NCBI GenBank assembly: GCA_964579795.1
Contig: CAZOHM010000011.1
Location: 1 to 64,000, forward strand
Origin: JAEYFP01 sp964579795
GTDB lineage: Bacteria; Bacillota; Clostridia; Lachnospirales; Lachnospiraceae
Direction: 5' to 3'
DNA length: 64,000 bases
The position numbers were made by a program, and so were the translations under genes. The stretch's first letter is position 1. Each line of letters starts with the position of its first letter. Below, one piece after another: positions 18,268-26,691 of the stretch. Under the pieces are notes generated by a model. It saw only the letters and a list, made by a program, of their open reading frames with translations, was not told the origin of the DNA and searched no databases.

Positions 18268-19047
18268 TTACAAGTTGTTGGATAATAAGAACTGATCTAT
18301 TTCCTGTTCAACCTGCTCCGGGTTATCCAGATTTGTTCCATGATTGGCATGAGCAATTGTAACAAGCCTGGAATTCTTAATTGATTGATGTAAAAACTGC
18401 TGCTGATGTCCAGTCATCGCATCATGATCTCCTATCAAGATTAATGTTGGACAACTGATACGTGACAGCAGGTGGCGACTTTCCATTCGCGTAGCAGATC
18501 TCCAGACTCTGATAAACTCACTATGCTTCAAATTTCCAACTGTTTTTTGAATATATGTATATGCTTCTTTGCTGGACTGTCCGAGTACTGCAGCAATACT
18601 CCATGCAATCAGTTTCATCGGTAACAGATTCATACAGAACCTGTTGACAGGAACACATATTTTTTCATATAAATTGTACCGATTCGTGCAAGGCGTTCCT
18701 ATCAGAATCAGAGCCTTTACCCGTGTCGGAACATGCGCTGCAAGCTGCAGTGCTGTATGGCCTCCAAGAGACAATCCGCAAACTACTGCTTCTTTGATTT
18801 CCAGCTTATTCATTAATGCATTTACATCTTTCCAGAATAAATCCGAGTCTACTTTTCCTTTTGGTAAAGTGGATTCCCCGTGTCCTCTCGCATCCATTGC
18901 AATCACATGGTATCTGCTTTTATATTTTTCAATTTGTCGATCCCATTCGTGCAAATCCCATGAAGCTCCGTGTAAAAATATCAGGGCATCCTTACAGCCT
19001 GCTTCTTCATAATGTAGTTTTGCACCTCTATTCATAAAATATGGCAT
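18268..19047 (-). CDS. Alpha/beta hydrolase
   Basis: 259 residues of the alpha/beta hydrolase fold: oxyanion segment FLHGASWDLHEW near residue 25, nucleophile elbow GLSLGG near 92, late acid in LIGDHDAM near 205 and catalytic histidine in ANHGTN near 240. No signal peptide, so cytosolic. The fold covers esterases, peptidases and haloperoxidase-like enzymes and the substrate cannot be read from sequence. It lies 11 bases downstream of a TetR gene and shares its promoter at 19686-19714, so its substrate or product probably relates to the ligand of that repressor. AGGAGA precedes the start. Confidence 0.88.
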   Translation of the reverse strand: MPYFMNRGAKLHYEEAGCKDALIFLHGASWDLHEWDRQIEKYKSRYHVIAMDARGHGESTLPKGKVDSDLFWKDVNALMNKLEIKEAVVCGLSLGGHTALQLAAHVPTRVKALILIGTPCTNRYNLYEKICVPVNRFCMNLLPMKLIAWSIAAVLGQSSKEAYTYIQKTVGNLKHSEFIRVWRSATRMESRHLLSRISCPTLILIGDHDAMTGHQQQFLHQSIKNSRLVTIAHANHGTNLDNPEQVEQEIDQFLLSNNL

Positions 19048-19058
19048 TTTTATCTCTC

Positions 19059-19643
19059 CTATTTGTATAATCCATCCCTCATATAAAACAGATACTGATC
19101 AAATTCTTCATACAGTTTTTCATCCATTTCCAATCTGTCTGTATTCAGCTTCCGCACAAATCCATCAGAAATCCATGTAATAATTGAAATTGCCTTATCG
19201 GGTGTAATCCCGTCTCTGAACTTTGTCCAGTCAATATTAGAAGCCGAACCCGAATAGCTCTCAATCAATAACCTTTCATTCTTCATTCGGATTAATGGTG
19301 CCACATCCTTATGTTCTTCATAATATGCTGAATATAAAAATCCCCACAAATCCGGATACCGACTGATAAACTCAATTCGCAAATGAGCAATTGCCCTCAA
19401 ACGTTCAAAAAAATCTGTCTCTGTCAAATCTGCCTTGTCATTAATATTCCTGCTTAGCAGCTCAGCATATGTATTATAAAGCTGTAGATATAGTTCCTTT
19501 TTGTCAGTAAAGTAATGATAAAACAATCCCTTAGATATGCCGGCACCTGCAACTATTTCATCTATTGTTGCCTTTCTGTACCCATATTTTGAAAACACCG
19601 CCGCAGCAGCTTTCATTAACTGTTCTTTTTTGTCTGTAGTCAT
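19059..19643 (-). CDS. TetR-family repressor of the hydrolase operon
   Basis: About 194 residues from the ATG at 19643, selected because AGGGGG lies just upstream; the next upstream ATG overlaps that ribosome site. The N-terminus is a TetR helix-turn-helix (ATIDEIVAGAGISKGLFYHYFTDKKELY), the remainder a helical ligand-binding domain. A 21-bp perfect inverted repeat spanning the promoter (19665-19714) lies directly upstream and is the probable operator, making the gene autoregulated together with the alpha/beta hydrolase. Confidence 0.9.
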   Translation of the reverse strand: MTTDKKEQLMKAAAAVFSKYGYRKATIDEIVAGAGISKGLFYHYFTDKKELYLQLYNTYAELLSRNINDKADLTETDFFERLRAIAHLRIEFISRYPDLWGFLYSAYYEEHKDVAPLIRMKNERLLIESYSGSASNIDWTKFRDGITPDKAISIITWISDGFVRKLNTDRLEMDEKLYEEFDQYLFYMRDGLYK

Positions 19644-19664
19644 AGCATTCCCCCTAAGCACACA

Positions 19665-19714
19665 TTGACTAAAATCGTCGGTTTTATTATAACAAAACCG
19701 ACGATTTTAGTCAA
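19665..19714 (-). promoter_or_regulatory. Promoter embedded in a 21-bp perfect inverted repeat
   Basis: Arms 19665-19685 and 19694-19714 are perfect complements around an 8-base centre. On the minus strand TTGACT (19714-19709), 17 bases, TATAAT (19691-19686) is a near-consensus promoter for the TetR/hydrolase operon. By symmetry the plus strand also shows TTGACT-N17-TATAAC. The repeat lies just past the stop codon of the gene at 19722, so it could double as that gene's terminator. Confidence 0.75.
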
Positions 19715-19721
19715 TATCTAT

Positions 19722-20321
19722 TTACTTTTCGTATGTACGAACACGCATAATTGTTTTATAATTTTCCACTTTCGTCTTTCTCATATCATTTAAATAAATA
19801 TCGTGAGTATACTTATCACAAGCAACACCGTGTTTCTTTGCAAATTCAAACATTTTCGCAAGTGTATCATTCATAAGGTTATAGTCCCCACGATGAAAGC
19901 ACTGAATACACCTTCCAAAAATCGCACTACCAAACATCACGCGATCAAAAGCAATTGTTTTTCCTTTTTTCCTGATTATCTCCTTCGCCCTTATAACAAT
20001 TTCCTCTGTTACAAAATCAGGCTGCATAATCATCATTGTCCATGTAAAATCAATATGCTCCTTCTTTTTATCTAGATACCATGTTACTTCCATTGGGTTG
20101 ACTTTAAAATCTGTATCCAGTTCTTTCTTTGCAATTTCAAATTTGATTGTATATGCAAGTGTATACAATGCATCACAGGCAACCTGATAATCCTCACCAC
20201 TAGGATGTCCACTTCCTTCAAACATTAAATAATTCATTTTTGGAACATCAATAAAAAACGGTTCTTTCCTCGTACTCGTATACAGTACCTTTTGAACATC
20301 GTTATACTCAATCATTTTCAT
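19722..20321 (-). CDS. GyrI-like small-molecule-binding protein
   Basis: 199 residues from the ATG at 20321, which has AAGGAGG eight bases upstream. The protein is a stand-alone GyrI-like domain (IDVPKMNYLMFEGSGHPSG at residues 22-40, with the conserved W-x-LDKK-type segment later), the family that in MerR/AraC regulators binds cationic drugs. Stand-alone members may sequester or hydrolyse toxic ligands; no catalytic residues are evident to me. The promoter at 20345-20375 has the long spacer used by MerR regulators. Confidence 0.82.
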   Translation of the reverse strand: MKMIEYNDVQKVLYTSTRKEPFFIDVPKMNYLMFEGSGHPSGEDYQVACDALYTLAYTIKFEIAKKELDTDFKVNPMEVTWYLDKKKEHIDFTWTMMIMQPDFVTEEIVIRAKEIIRKKGKTIAFDRVMFGSAIFGRCIQCFHRGDYNLMNDTLAKMFEFAKKHGVACDKYTHDIYLNDMRKTKVENYKTIMRVRTYEK

Positions 20322-20344
20322 TGTGTTATCCTCCTTTTTCATCA

Positions 20345-20375
20345 AGGATAAACCCTGACACAATACGAGAGTCAA
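20345..20375 (-). promoter_or_regulatory. MerR-type promoter with 19-base spacer
   Basis: Minus strand TTGACT (20375-20370), 19 bases, TATCCT (20350-20345). The spacer begins CTCGTATTGTGTCAGGG, resembling the imperfect dyad of TipA/BmrR-type promoters. No merR gene is adjacent; the only MerR-type protein in the window is the fusion at 52800. Confidence 0.45.
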
Positions 20376-20391
20376 GTGGTTTTACATTTTT

Positions 20392-20775
20392 TTAACAGAG
20401 TGCCGGAAAAAATTTTGCAAACAGATATAAACCGTCCTCTCCAGCAATGACCTCATGCAGAACCCCAGCAGGCATAATGGAAATCACACCACACTCATAC
20501 GAAAGCTTTTCTCCTGCATTAACACATATACCTGTTCCTGCAATGACCTCGTGTGTCTCCAGCTGTGTCTCATGAATATGATTATTAATACTGCAATTTG
20601 GTGCAATACGAACAAGATGATAACTAAATTGTCCGTCTGTATCTTTTGCTGTAATCATATGTTTTAGTTCTACACCCTCAAATGTCGGATGCTTTGACCA
20701 TGCGATGTCAGCAAATTTCTTTTCTACTCCCGGCAGAAGCATTTTTCCCACATTATACTTTTCAAAAATATCCAT
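20392..20775 (-). CDS. Cupin-domain protein
   Basis: 127 residues from the ATG at 20775 (AAAGGAGA upstream). A single cupin fold is indicated by NNHIHETQLETHEVIAGTG (metal-binding histidines and glutamate of cupin motif 1) and MPAGVLHEV (motif 2). Cytosolic, function unknown; small cupins of this type bind a metal and a sugar or carboxylate. It lies 92 bases after the AraC-type gene, and a palindrome AGAAATTCTTGAATTTCT at 20827-20844 lies between them, a candidate site for that activator. Confidence 0.82.
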   Translation of the reverse strand: MDIFEKYNVGKMLLPGVEKKFADIAWSKHPTFEGVELKHMITAKDTDGQFSYHLVRIAPNCSINNHIHETQLETHEVIAGTGICVNAGEKLSYECGVISIMPAGVLHEVIAGEDGLYLFAKFFPALC

Positions 20776-20867
20776 TTTTCTCTCTCCTTTATTTGCTTTG
20801 TTTGTAGTTTCTAAATTAAAGGATACAGAAATTCTTGAATTTCTTCTTGTAAAAAATTGACCAGTTA

Positions 20868-21623
20868 TCACTCTTTCTCTTGTGTTTTCTGATGTAGGCT
20901 TTCAATAGAGGTGACGTATTCCTGCGGAGAAATTCCCATCACTGCACGAAATGCTTTATCAAAATGACTCTGATCAAAAAATCCCATTTCAACCGCTGTA
21001 TCAGATATGGAGCGGTCTGTCAGCAGCAGCCGCTGTGCCTTTCTGATTCGATTTTGGATTTGAAAATAATGAGGTGTCAGACCAATTGTCTTCTTAAATT
21101 TTCTGATTAGATAATACTTATTGATATAAATGCTGTCAGCGAGCTCATCCAGATTCCAGTTTTCCTCCGGCATTTCTACTACCTTTCTGGTAACGATCTC
21201 AATTGGTTCCGGCAGCTTCTCTTTTTCTTTGTTCATCCGGCAAATCACATCTAATGCGTCAAAAAAGGCTGTCTCCTGTGTTTCGTTAATCAGACAGCTC
21301 TCACGTAAAGATGCTGTCAGGCACTGAAGCTTGTGAGAACATATTGATTCATCATTCTGTTCCAGAAACGAATCTGCAATACAAAGCACAAGCAGCCTGC
21401 TCGATAAATCCATCAGACGAAGCGCATGTGCTGCAAAAACTGGAATAATAAACAGGTCATCCTGTACACACAAGGTTGTCTGTGCATTCTGAACCAGCTC
21501 AACATTTCCGTCAAGTACAAGACCAACTACGTATTTTGATACATGATTGTGTATATGATATGTGATTTCTTTATTCTCCGCTAAAATAAACTCTAACGAC
21601 TCTCCTGCGTTAAAATATTTCAT
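20868..21623 (-). CDS. AraC-family transcriptional regulator
   Basis: 251 residues. The N-terminal half is a cupin-like sensor (YFNAGESLEFI, ITYHIHNHVSKYVVGLVLDG), the C-terminal 100 residues carry two AraC helix-turn-helix units (NLDELADSIYINKYYLIRKF and SISDTAVEMGFFDQSHFDKAF). It starts one base after the stop of the TetR gene at 21625, so it is probably transcribed from the TetR promoter, and it precedes a cupin gene that is its likely target. Confidence 0.9.
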   Translation of the reverse strand: MKYFNAGESLEFILAENKEITYHIHNHVSKYVVGLVLDGNVELVQNAQTTLCVQDDLFIIPVFAAHALRLMDLSSRLLVLCIADSFLEQNDESICSHKLQCLTASLRESCLINETQETAFFDALDVICRMNKEKEKLPEPIEIVTRKVVEMPEENWNLDELADSIYINKYYLIRKFKKTIGLTPHYFQIQNRIRKAQRLLLTDRSISDTAVEMGFFDQSHFDKAFRAVMGISPQEYVTSIESLHQKTQEKE

Positions 21624-21624
21624 G

Positions 21625-22203
21625 TTAGTTCTTCTTTCTGATAATGTCTATAATCCATTCCGGCTTTGGAATCAGCATATCCGAGCCAAGAGCAATCGAC
21701 TCAGCAATTCCCTGTATGGCACACCAAAATGCAATTGACAGGACCTTTGGATCTCCCTGTCTGATTTGTCCCTGCTTCTGTCCTTTCATAATCAATGGAA
21801 TACTTTGCTCAATGATATTATGCTGTGCAATCATTTCACCTGCTTTTTGTGAAATCTTTCCCGCATTGTAGCTGGCATCCCCCATAAAAACAAACATGCG
21901 CCCAACAAATGGATTTGTAGAAATCATCTGAAGAGTCTGTGACAAATGACTCTCAAATACTGTCAGAGGATCATCTTCGTCCTTATATTCTAACATCATT
22001 TCGCTGCATCCTACTTCTACAAGAAATTCGTACAGCTCCTGCTTAGATGCGAAATAGTGGAACATCAGTCCCGAGCTGATACCTGCAATCTTCGCAATTT
22101 CTCTTGTTGAAGTTCCAAAATAGCCTTTATTAATAAACTCCTCCAATGCAATCTGGAGAAGCTGTTCCTTACGCTGTTGATACTGTTCTTCACGTACTCC
22201 CAA
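21625..22203 (-). CDS. TetR-family regulator with TTG start
   Basis: 192 residues. A TetR helix-turn-helix is seen at residues 28-60 (TSTREIAKIAGISSGLMFHYFASKQELY). The start codon is TTG at 22203-22201, supported by AGGAGG eight bases upstream. A 28-bp palindrome (22215-22242) overlaps the -10 box and ribosome site. The same motif lies in duplicate in the promoter of the serine hydrolase gene just upstream, so this protein probably represses both itself and that gene. Confidence 0.9.
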   Translation of the reverse strand: MGVREEQYQQRKEQLLQIALEEFINKGYFGTSTREIAKIAGISSGLMFHYFASKQELYEFLVEVGCSEMMLEYKDEDDPLTVFESHLSQTLQMISTNPFVGRMFVFMGDASYNAGKISQKAGEMIAQHNIIEQSIPLIMKGQKQGQIRQGDPKVLSIAFWCAIQGIAESIALGSDMLIPKPEWIIDIIRKKN

Positions 22204-22214
22204 AACAAAAACCT

Positions 22215-22263
22215 CCTATATTGAGCATACGCTTAATATAGGAGATTTCCATATATTTGTCAA
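22215..22263 (-). promoter_or_regulatory. TetR promoter and operator, site 1
   Basis: Minus strand TTGACA (22263-22258), 17 bases, TATATT (22240-22235). The palindrome at 22215-22242, core TTAAGCGTATGCTCAA, starts within the -10 box. The -35 box lies in the last codons of the serine hydrolase gene. Confidence 0.7.
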
Positions 22264-23363
22264 TCTCGATTTACCATGGCAAGCTGCATGACAAGTCGAA
22301 TTGGAAGATCTGGTCTGCTCACCTGTGAGAGATCACCGATAAAATACAAATCTTTTTCAGGATAGTAAAATGCAAAAGATCCGGTTGTTCCGCAATGTCC
22401 TGTCAGTTCTCCCTTACCCATAAACAAATTCTGAATTCCATCCAATGGAATTTCCATATATCCACAACCGTAATGAATCGGACCCTTACTTGATTGAAGC
22501 TGTTTATACTGTGTACGTCCATCAAACACAGAAAGATCAAACAGCTTTCCACCCCAAAAAGCCTTGCTGAAGGCCATCAGATCACGCGGTGTTGAAATAC
22601 ATCCGCCCGATGCTCCTGAAGAACAGATTATAAGCGGTCTGTTAAATTTCTCATCTCCATAATAAGTATATGGAATATCCTGCGTCTCATCCTGAGCCAG
22701 AAATGTTTGTTTCATTTCAAGCGGTATAAATAATCTCTCCTGATAAATTTCAGACAACGGTTTATTCTCTATCTTCTCTAAGATTATTCCAAGCATGTCG
22801 AAATTAATATTTGCATAATTTGCTCTTTTGCCGGTTCCCGGCGCAAAGCGTGGTGTCTCGCTCTTTGTTCTCTCAAGATTATCTTCAAAAGTCGCAAAGA
22901 CATCACCCTTCAGAAGATAGCTGTTATCTCCATCCTCTGAATCATCCGGCAGTCCGCTTGTCTGCGACAATAAATCAAATACTGCTAAATCAAACGAATA
23001 CTCCTTCCCCATATACACATGGAGTCCCTGTAATGTCTCATCGTCAAAATACATACTGATTTTATCATCCAGAGAAAGTTTCCCCTCCTCACACAGTTCA
23101 AGAACACACGCTGTGGTAAACAGCTTTGTCACACTTGCGCAGATCATTGGTGTATCAATATCTCTGCCATTATATCCATACTTCTCTGAAAAACTCCCAT
23201 CCGAATTTTCCACATACAGAACAGCCTCATGGATATGTTTTGATGCTGTCATCCGGTCGAACACCATGCCATATTCTTTAGGCTTACAAACAATAGCAAT
23301 CACATATACAAGCAGACCAGACAAGATACATAATAATATTAATATTTTTAGTTTTTTTTTCAT
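22260..23363 (-). CDS. Membrane-anchored serine hydrolase (beta-lactamase fold)
   Basis: About 367 residues from the ATG at 23363, with AGAGGA upstream; an ATG at 23381 overlaps that site. A signal anchor (ILILLCILSGLLVYVIAIV) places the enzyme outside the membrane. Motifs are SVTK (nucleophile Ser and Lys) near residue 77, YAN near 185 and HCGTTG near 330. Such proteins act as D-Ala-D-Ala peptidases, esterases or lactamases; which one is not evident. It is expressed from an operator-containing promoter shared in design with the downstream TetR gene. Confidence 0.87.
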   Translation of the reverse strand: MKKKLKILILLCILSGLLVYVIAIVCKPKEYGMVFDRMTASKHIHEAVLYVENSDGSFSEKYGYNGRDIDTPMICASVTKLFTTACVLELCEEGKLSLDDKISMYFDDETLQGLHVYMGKEYSFDLAVFDLLSQTSGLPDDSEDGDNSYLLKGDVFATFEDNLERTKSETPRFAPGTGKRANYANINFDMLGIILEKIENKPLSEIYQERLFIPLEMKQTFLAQDETQDIPYTYYGDEKFNRPLIICSSGASGGCISTPRDLMAFSKAFWGGKLFDLSVFDGRTQYKQLQSSKGPIHYGCGYMEIPLDGIQNLFMGKGELTGHCGTTGSFAFYYPEKDLYFIGDLSQVSRPDLPIRLVMQLAMVNRD

Positions 23364-23392
23364 ATAGCTTCCTCTTTTCAAATACTTTCACA

Positions 23393-23453
23393 ATATTAAG
23401 CATATGCTCATTGAACATATGCTTAATATATAATACTATTATTTATTTGTCAA
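23393..23453 (-). promoter_or_regulatory. Serine hydrolase promoter with double TetR-like site
   Basis: Minus strand TTGACA (23453-23448), 17 bases, TATATT (23430-23425). A 14-bp inverted repeat with 9-base centre (23393-23429) starts at the -10 box; each arm carries TTAAGCATATG, matching the site at 22215-22242. Confidence 0.7.
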
Positions 23454-23497
23454 CCTCGATATTGTGTAAGCGGTACTTTATAATTTATTCTATACTT

Positions 23498-24076
23498 CTA
23501 CTTCAGCACGCCATGTAAAAACAACTGGTGGATTGCAGTCAATTCCTCATGATATTGATCTGATGAAATATAAATATGATTGATTGCCTCGATATATTTA
23601 AGAATTGCCGATTCAGGGAGGGAAGTATCGATACAGCCGGCTTCCTTTCCTGCTCTGATATATCGGATGTGCATTTCTCGCTGTGCCTCAAACACTCCGG
23701 CTGTTAAAAGCCTTTTAAAATTGTCATCTGCTCCAGGTATCGTAGAAAAATATTCTTCAATCGCTCCATTAATTTCTCCCGAACATAGAGAAAGTGCTTC
23801 ACGAAGCTTTTCCTGAAACGGTTTATCTGTCAGCAGCAGTTCGTTAGCCTGACGGATTGTCTCATGCACAATCGCTTTGGCACACTCAACAACAAGCAGC
23901 TCTTTGCTTCCAAAGTAATTATAGATAGAAACCTGAGACACACCTGCTTTAGCGGCAATATCCTTAATTCCCGTTTTTGTATATCCATTTAAACCAAACA
24001 GTTCTCTTGCGGCTTCAATAATTGCCCTCTTCTTTCTATTTGTTCTGATTTCATATTTATTCATTTCTTCAGACAT
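23498..24076 (-). CDS. TetR-family regulator divergent from the EFR1 ferredoxin
   Basis: 192 residues, TetR helix-turn-helix in residues 33-65 (GIKDIAAKAGVSQVSIYNYFGSKELL) followed by a helical effector domain. GAGGAG lies before the ATG. The gene is divergent from the ferredoxin/flavodoxin gene at 24232; the shared 155-base intergenic region contains three copies of GTTTTGAAAT (one inverted), the likely operators. It probably represses itself and the redox protein. Confidence 0.9.
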   Translation of the reverse strand: MSEEMNKYEIRTNRKKRAIIEAARELFGLNGYTKTGIKDIAAKAGVSQVSIYNYFGSKELLVVECAKAIVHETIRQANELLLTDKPFQEKLREALSLCSGEINGAIEEYFSTIPGADDNFKRLLTAGVFEAQREMHIRYIRAGKEAGCIDTSLPESAILKYIEAINHIYISSDQYHEELTAIHQLFLHGVLK

Positions 24077-24120
24077 TGTTTAGGCTCCTCGCATATTTAT
24101 TTATCTACAGTATACTTTAA

Positions 24121-24216
24121 GTTTTGAAATATTGAAAGAATTATTTAAAAACTATTGACAATTATTCATTTCTATTTTACTATAGTTTTGAAATTAGTTG
24201 ATATATATTTCAAAAC
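24121..24216. promoter_or_regulatory. Divergent promoter region with GTTTTGAAAT sites
   Basis: Plus-strand promoter TTGACA (24155-24160), 17 bases, TACTAT (24178-24183) serves the gene at 24232. A perfect 10-bp inverted repeat GTTTTGAAAT / ATTTCAAAAC (24185-24194, 24207-24216) covers the predicted transcription start, and another copy of the half-site lies at 24121-24130 toward the TetR gene. Confidence 0.65.
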
Positions 24217-24231
24217 AATAAGGAGATACTA

Positions 24232-25014
24232 ATGAAAACAATCATATACTATTTCAGCGGAACAGGGAATAATCTGGCAATCGCAAAGCAATTACAAAAA
24301 GAACTTGGCAACACCGCAATACTTCCGTTCAGTGCCCTTGAGGAAAACAAGCATATTCCGGAAGAATACGACTGGATTGGCTTTTCAGTTCCAACCTATT
24401 ACTCACACATTCCACCCTATGTAGGCACCTGTATGGATGGTCTGCAGTTTACCTCACACCATAAAATATTTGTAATTGCAGGCTGCGGTGGAAACAGCGG
24501 ACTGACCATTCAGGACATGAGACATTACATTCATAACAGCCATAAGGAAGTCAATCTGGAATACATGGTCATGCTGCCGGGTAACTACATACTATCCTAT
24601 AATGCATTTCCTGGATGGTATCAACGCTTCTTTACAAAACACTCATACGGAAAGATTCAAAAAATTGCACAGGATATTAAACAGAACAGGAAACGCAAGC
24701 CCGCCAGAATCGGTATCTTCTACACAGAAAAGAATGAACCGGCATTTCAAAAGGTCATAGCCAGCTTTTCCGATACAGGAAAGCAATACAAGGTAGCGGC
24801 TTCATGTACTGGATGTGGAGCCTGCGTACGTCTCTGTCCTGTCGGAAACATTACAATAGAAAACGGACACCCTGTATTTGGTGACCATTGTAATCAATGC
24901 ATGGCATGTATTCAATGGTGTGATCAGCATGCCATTGATTTCGAGCAGAAAGCACAATCAAGAACACGTTACCATCATGCCGATATTAAAAGACAAGATT
25001 TGTTTCAGCGATAA
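24232..25014 (+). CDS. EFR1-type flavodoxin/ferredoxin fusion
   Basis: 260 residues. The N-terminus is a flavodoxin-like domain (YYFSGTGNNLAIA at residues 5-17, FMN phosphate-binding loop). The C-terminus carries two 4Fe-4S motifs, CTGCGACVRLCP and CNQCMACIQWC, near residues 190-230. This is the EFR1 (extended flavodoxin plus ferredoxin) family, thought to carry electrons in anaerobes. AAGGAG precedes the start. It is expressed from an operator-bearing promoter next to a TetR gene, suggesting induction by a redox-active or toxic compound. Confidence 0.9.
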   Translation: MKTIIYYFSGTGNNLAIAKQLQKELGNTAILPFSALEENKHIPEEYDWIGFSVPTYYSHIPPYVGTCMDGLQFTSHHKIFVIAGCGGNSGLTIQDMRHYIHNSHKEVNLEYMVMLPGNYILSYNAFPGWYQRFFTKHSYGKIQKIAQDIKQNRKRKPARIGIFYTEKNEPAFQKVIASFSDTGKQYKVAASCTGCGACVRLCPVGNITIENGHPVFGDHCNQCMACIQWCDQHAIDFEQKAQSRTRYHHADIKRQDLFQR

Positions 25015-25084
25015 TTTTATAGGAAGTGATATGACTTGAGTGCTCTGTAATAAAAACTGTCTAAATTAAAACGACATGCAACAA

Positions 25085-25150
25085 AAATGACCTGTGTTCA
25101 GGCATCCTTAACAGTAGTTACAGACTGTCGGATGTGAACACAGGTCATTT
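25085..25150. terminator. Bidirectional terminator between convergent genes
   Basis: A perfect 16-bp inverted repeat (25085-25100 with 25135-25150) with further internal pairing (CATCC/GGATG, ACAGT/ACTGT). A T-run follows on the minus strand, so it ends the symporter transcript, and the plus-strand ferredoxin transcript also runs into it. Confidence 0.75.
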
Positions 25151-25161
25151 AATAATTATTC

Positions 25162-26577
25162 TTAGTGATGTTTGCTTGGGAATCTCTTTAGATAAGAATT
25201 CGTTTCAGCAACAATCACTCCACTTAAGGCAACAAGTGCAATCAAGTTTGGTATCGCCATCAATCCATTAAAAATATCTGCAATTGTCCATACTGCTGAT
25301 ACTGTCATGAATGGTCCGATGAATACGCATATAATATATAGCCAGCGATATCCATGCACTACCTTCTGGTTTCCATTTGTCAGATATTCCAAACATCTTT
25401 CAGAATAATAGTCCCAGCCTAAAATAGTTGTAAATGCAAAGAACACAAGACAAATCATCAAAACGAATGCGCCAACAACCGGTGGCAGCGGCAATCCATC
25501 CTGAAATGCCTTTGTTGTAACCGCGACACCTTCCAATCCTACATTCCATGAACCGGTAATAACAATTGCAAGACCAGTCATCGTACAGATAACAATCGTA
25601 TCAATAAATGTTCCCATCATGGAAATCAATCCCTGACGCACACACTCATCTGTCTGTGCTGCGGCTGCTGCAATCGGTGCACTACCAAGACCTGCTTCAT
25701 TAGAAAAAATACCTCTGGCAATACCTTTTTGTGCTGCAACAATTACAGCACCAAGTGCGCCACCAGCTGCTGCTCTAAGTCCAAATGCACTCTGTACGAT
25801 TTCTACTACAGCTGAAGGAATCTTCTTAATATTAAATATCAAAATTACCAGTGCAGCTGCAACATATAAAATTGCCATAAATGGAACAATCACTTCCGCA
25901 ACTCTGGAAATTCTCTTCAAACCACCGATAATAACAAGTCCAACAAACACAGTCAGAAGAATACCCGCAATTACAACTGACCAGGAATAATCTCTTCCAA
26001 ATAAAGATAATGTAAAGCTGTTTGTCGGATCAAAGAAATTATTAACAGCGCTTGTAATACCATTAACCTGTGTAAATGTTCCGATACCAAGTAGTCCAAC
26101 TCCAACACCGAAAAATGCAAATACTTTTGCAAGCCATTTCCATTTTACACCCATTCCGTTTTCAATATAGTAAAATGGTCCACCAACAATATGACCATCT
26201 GCTTCTACCTTACGGAACTTAACAGATAGTAAACATTCTGAAAACTTTGTCGCTGTTCCGAGCAATGCCGCAAGCCACATCCAGAAAAGGGCACCTGGGC
26301 CACCTGCTACAATTGCAGTTGCTACACCTACAATATTTCCTGTTCCGATTGTCGCACTTAAGGCTGTGCAAAGAGCACCAAAGCTGCTCACTTCGCCATC
26401 CTTACCTGATTTCTCATTTTTTCCAATATAGTGTATTGCACGTCCTAATTGGGTGATTTGCAGTCCTTTTAAACGAATCGTCAAAAAGATACCTACTGCC
26501 AGGATGAGAACGATGAGCGGGACTCCCCATACAAAGTCGTCAATGTTCCCAAGAATTTTGTTGATTGATTCAAACAT
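25162..26577 (-). CDS. Alanine/glycine:cation symporter (AgcS family)
   Basis: 471 residues with about eleven membrane segments. The GALCTALSATIGTGNIVGVATAI segment region near residue 67 and the GIFSNEAGLGSAPIAAAAA region near 290 are hallmarks of the AgcS/AlsT sodium:alanine/glycine symporters. The preceding leader is a glycine riboswitch, so glycine is the likely substrate, imported with sodium. The gene is monocistronic, ending at the bidirectional hairpin at 25085. Confidence 0.92.
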   Translation of the reverse strand: MFESINKILGNIDDFVWGVPLIVLILAVGIFLTIRLKGLQITQLGRAIHYIGKNEKSGKDGEVSSFGALCTALSATIGTGNIVGVATAIVAGGPGALFWMWLAALLGTATKFSECLLSVKFRKVEADGHIVGGPFYYIENGMGVKWKWLAKVFAFFGVGVGLLGIGTFTQVNGITSAVNNFFDPTNSFTLSLFGRDYSWSVVIAGILLTVFVGLVIIGGLKRISRVAEVIVPFMAILYVAAALVILIFNIKKIPSAVVEIVQSAFGLRAAAGGALGAVIVAAQKGIARGIFSNEAGLGSAPIAAAAAQTDECVRQGLISMMGTFIDTIVICTMTGLAIVITGSWNVGLEGVAVTTKAFQDGLPLPPVVGAFVLMICLVFFAFTTILGWDYYSERCLEYLTNGNQKVVHGYRWLYIICVFIGPFMTVSAVWTIADIFNGLMAIPNLIALVALSGVIVAETNSYLKRFPSKHH

Positions 26578-26641
26578 GTTGTTCCTTCCTCTCCTTACTG
26601 GTTATACCAGATAATAGTGCATTATTTTGCACAAAATAAAT

Positions 26642-26666
26642 AAGAGCTGATAAACATCAGCCCTCT
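26642..26666 (-). terminator. Expression-platform hairpin of the glycine riboswitch
   Basis: Minus strand AGAGGGCTGATG...CATCAGCTCTT, followed by TATTTATTTT, lies between the aptamer and the symporter start, as expected for a leader terminator controlled by glycine. Confidence 0.6.
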
Positions 26667-26691
26667 AAAGAGTGAACAGCTATTACGTGAA

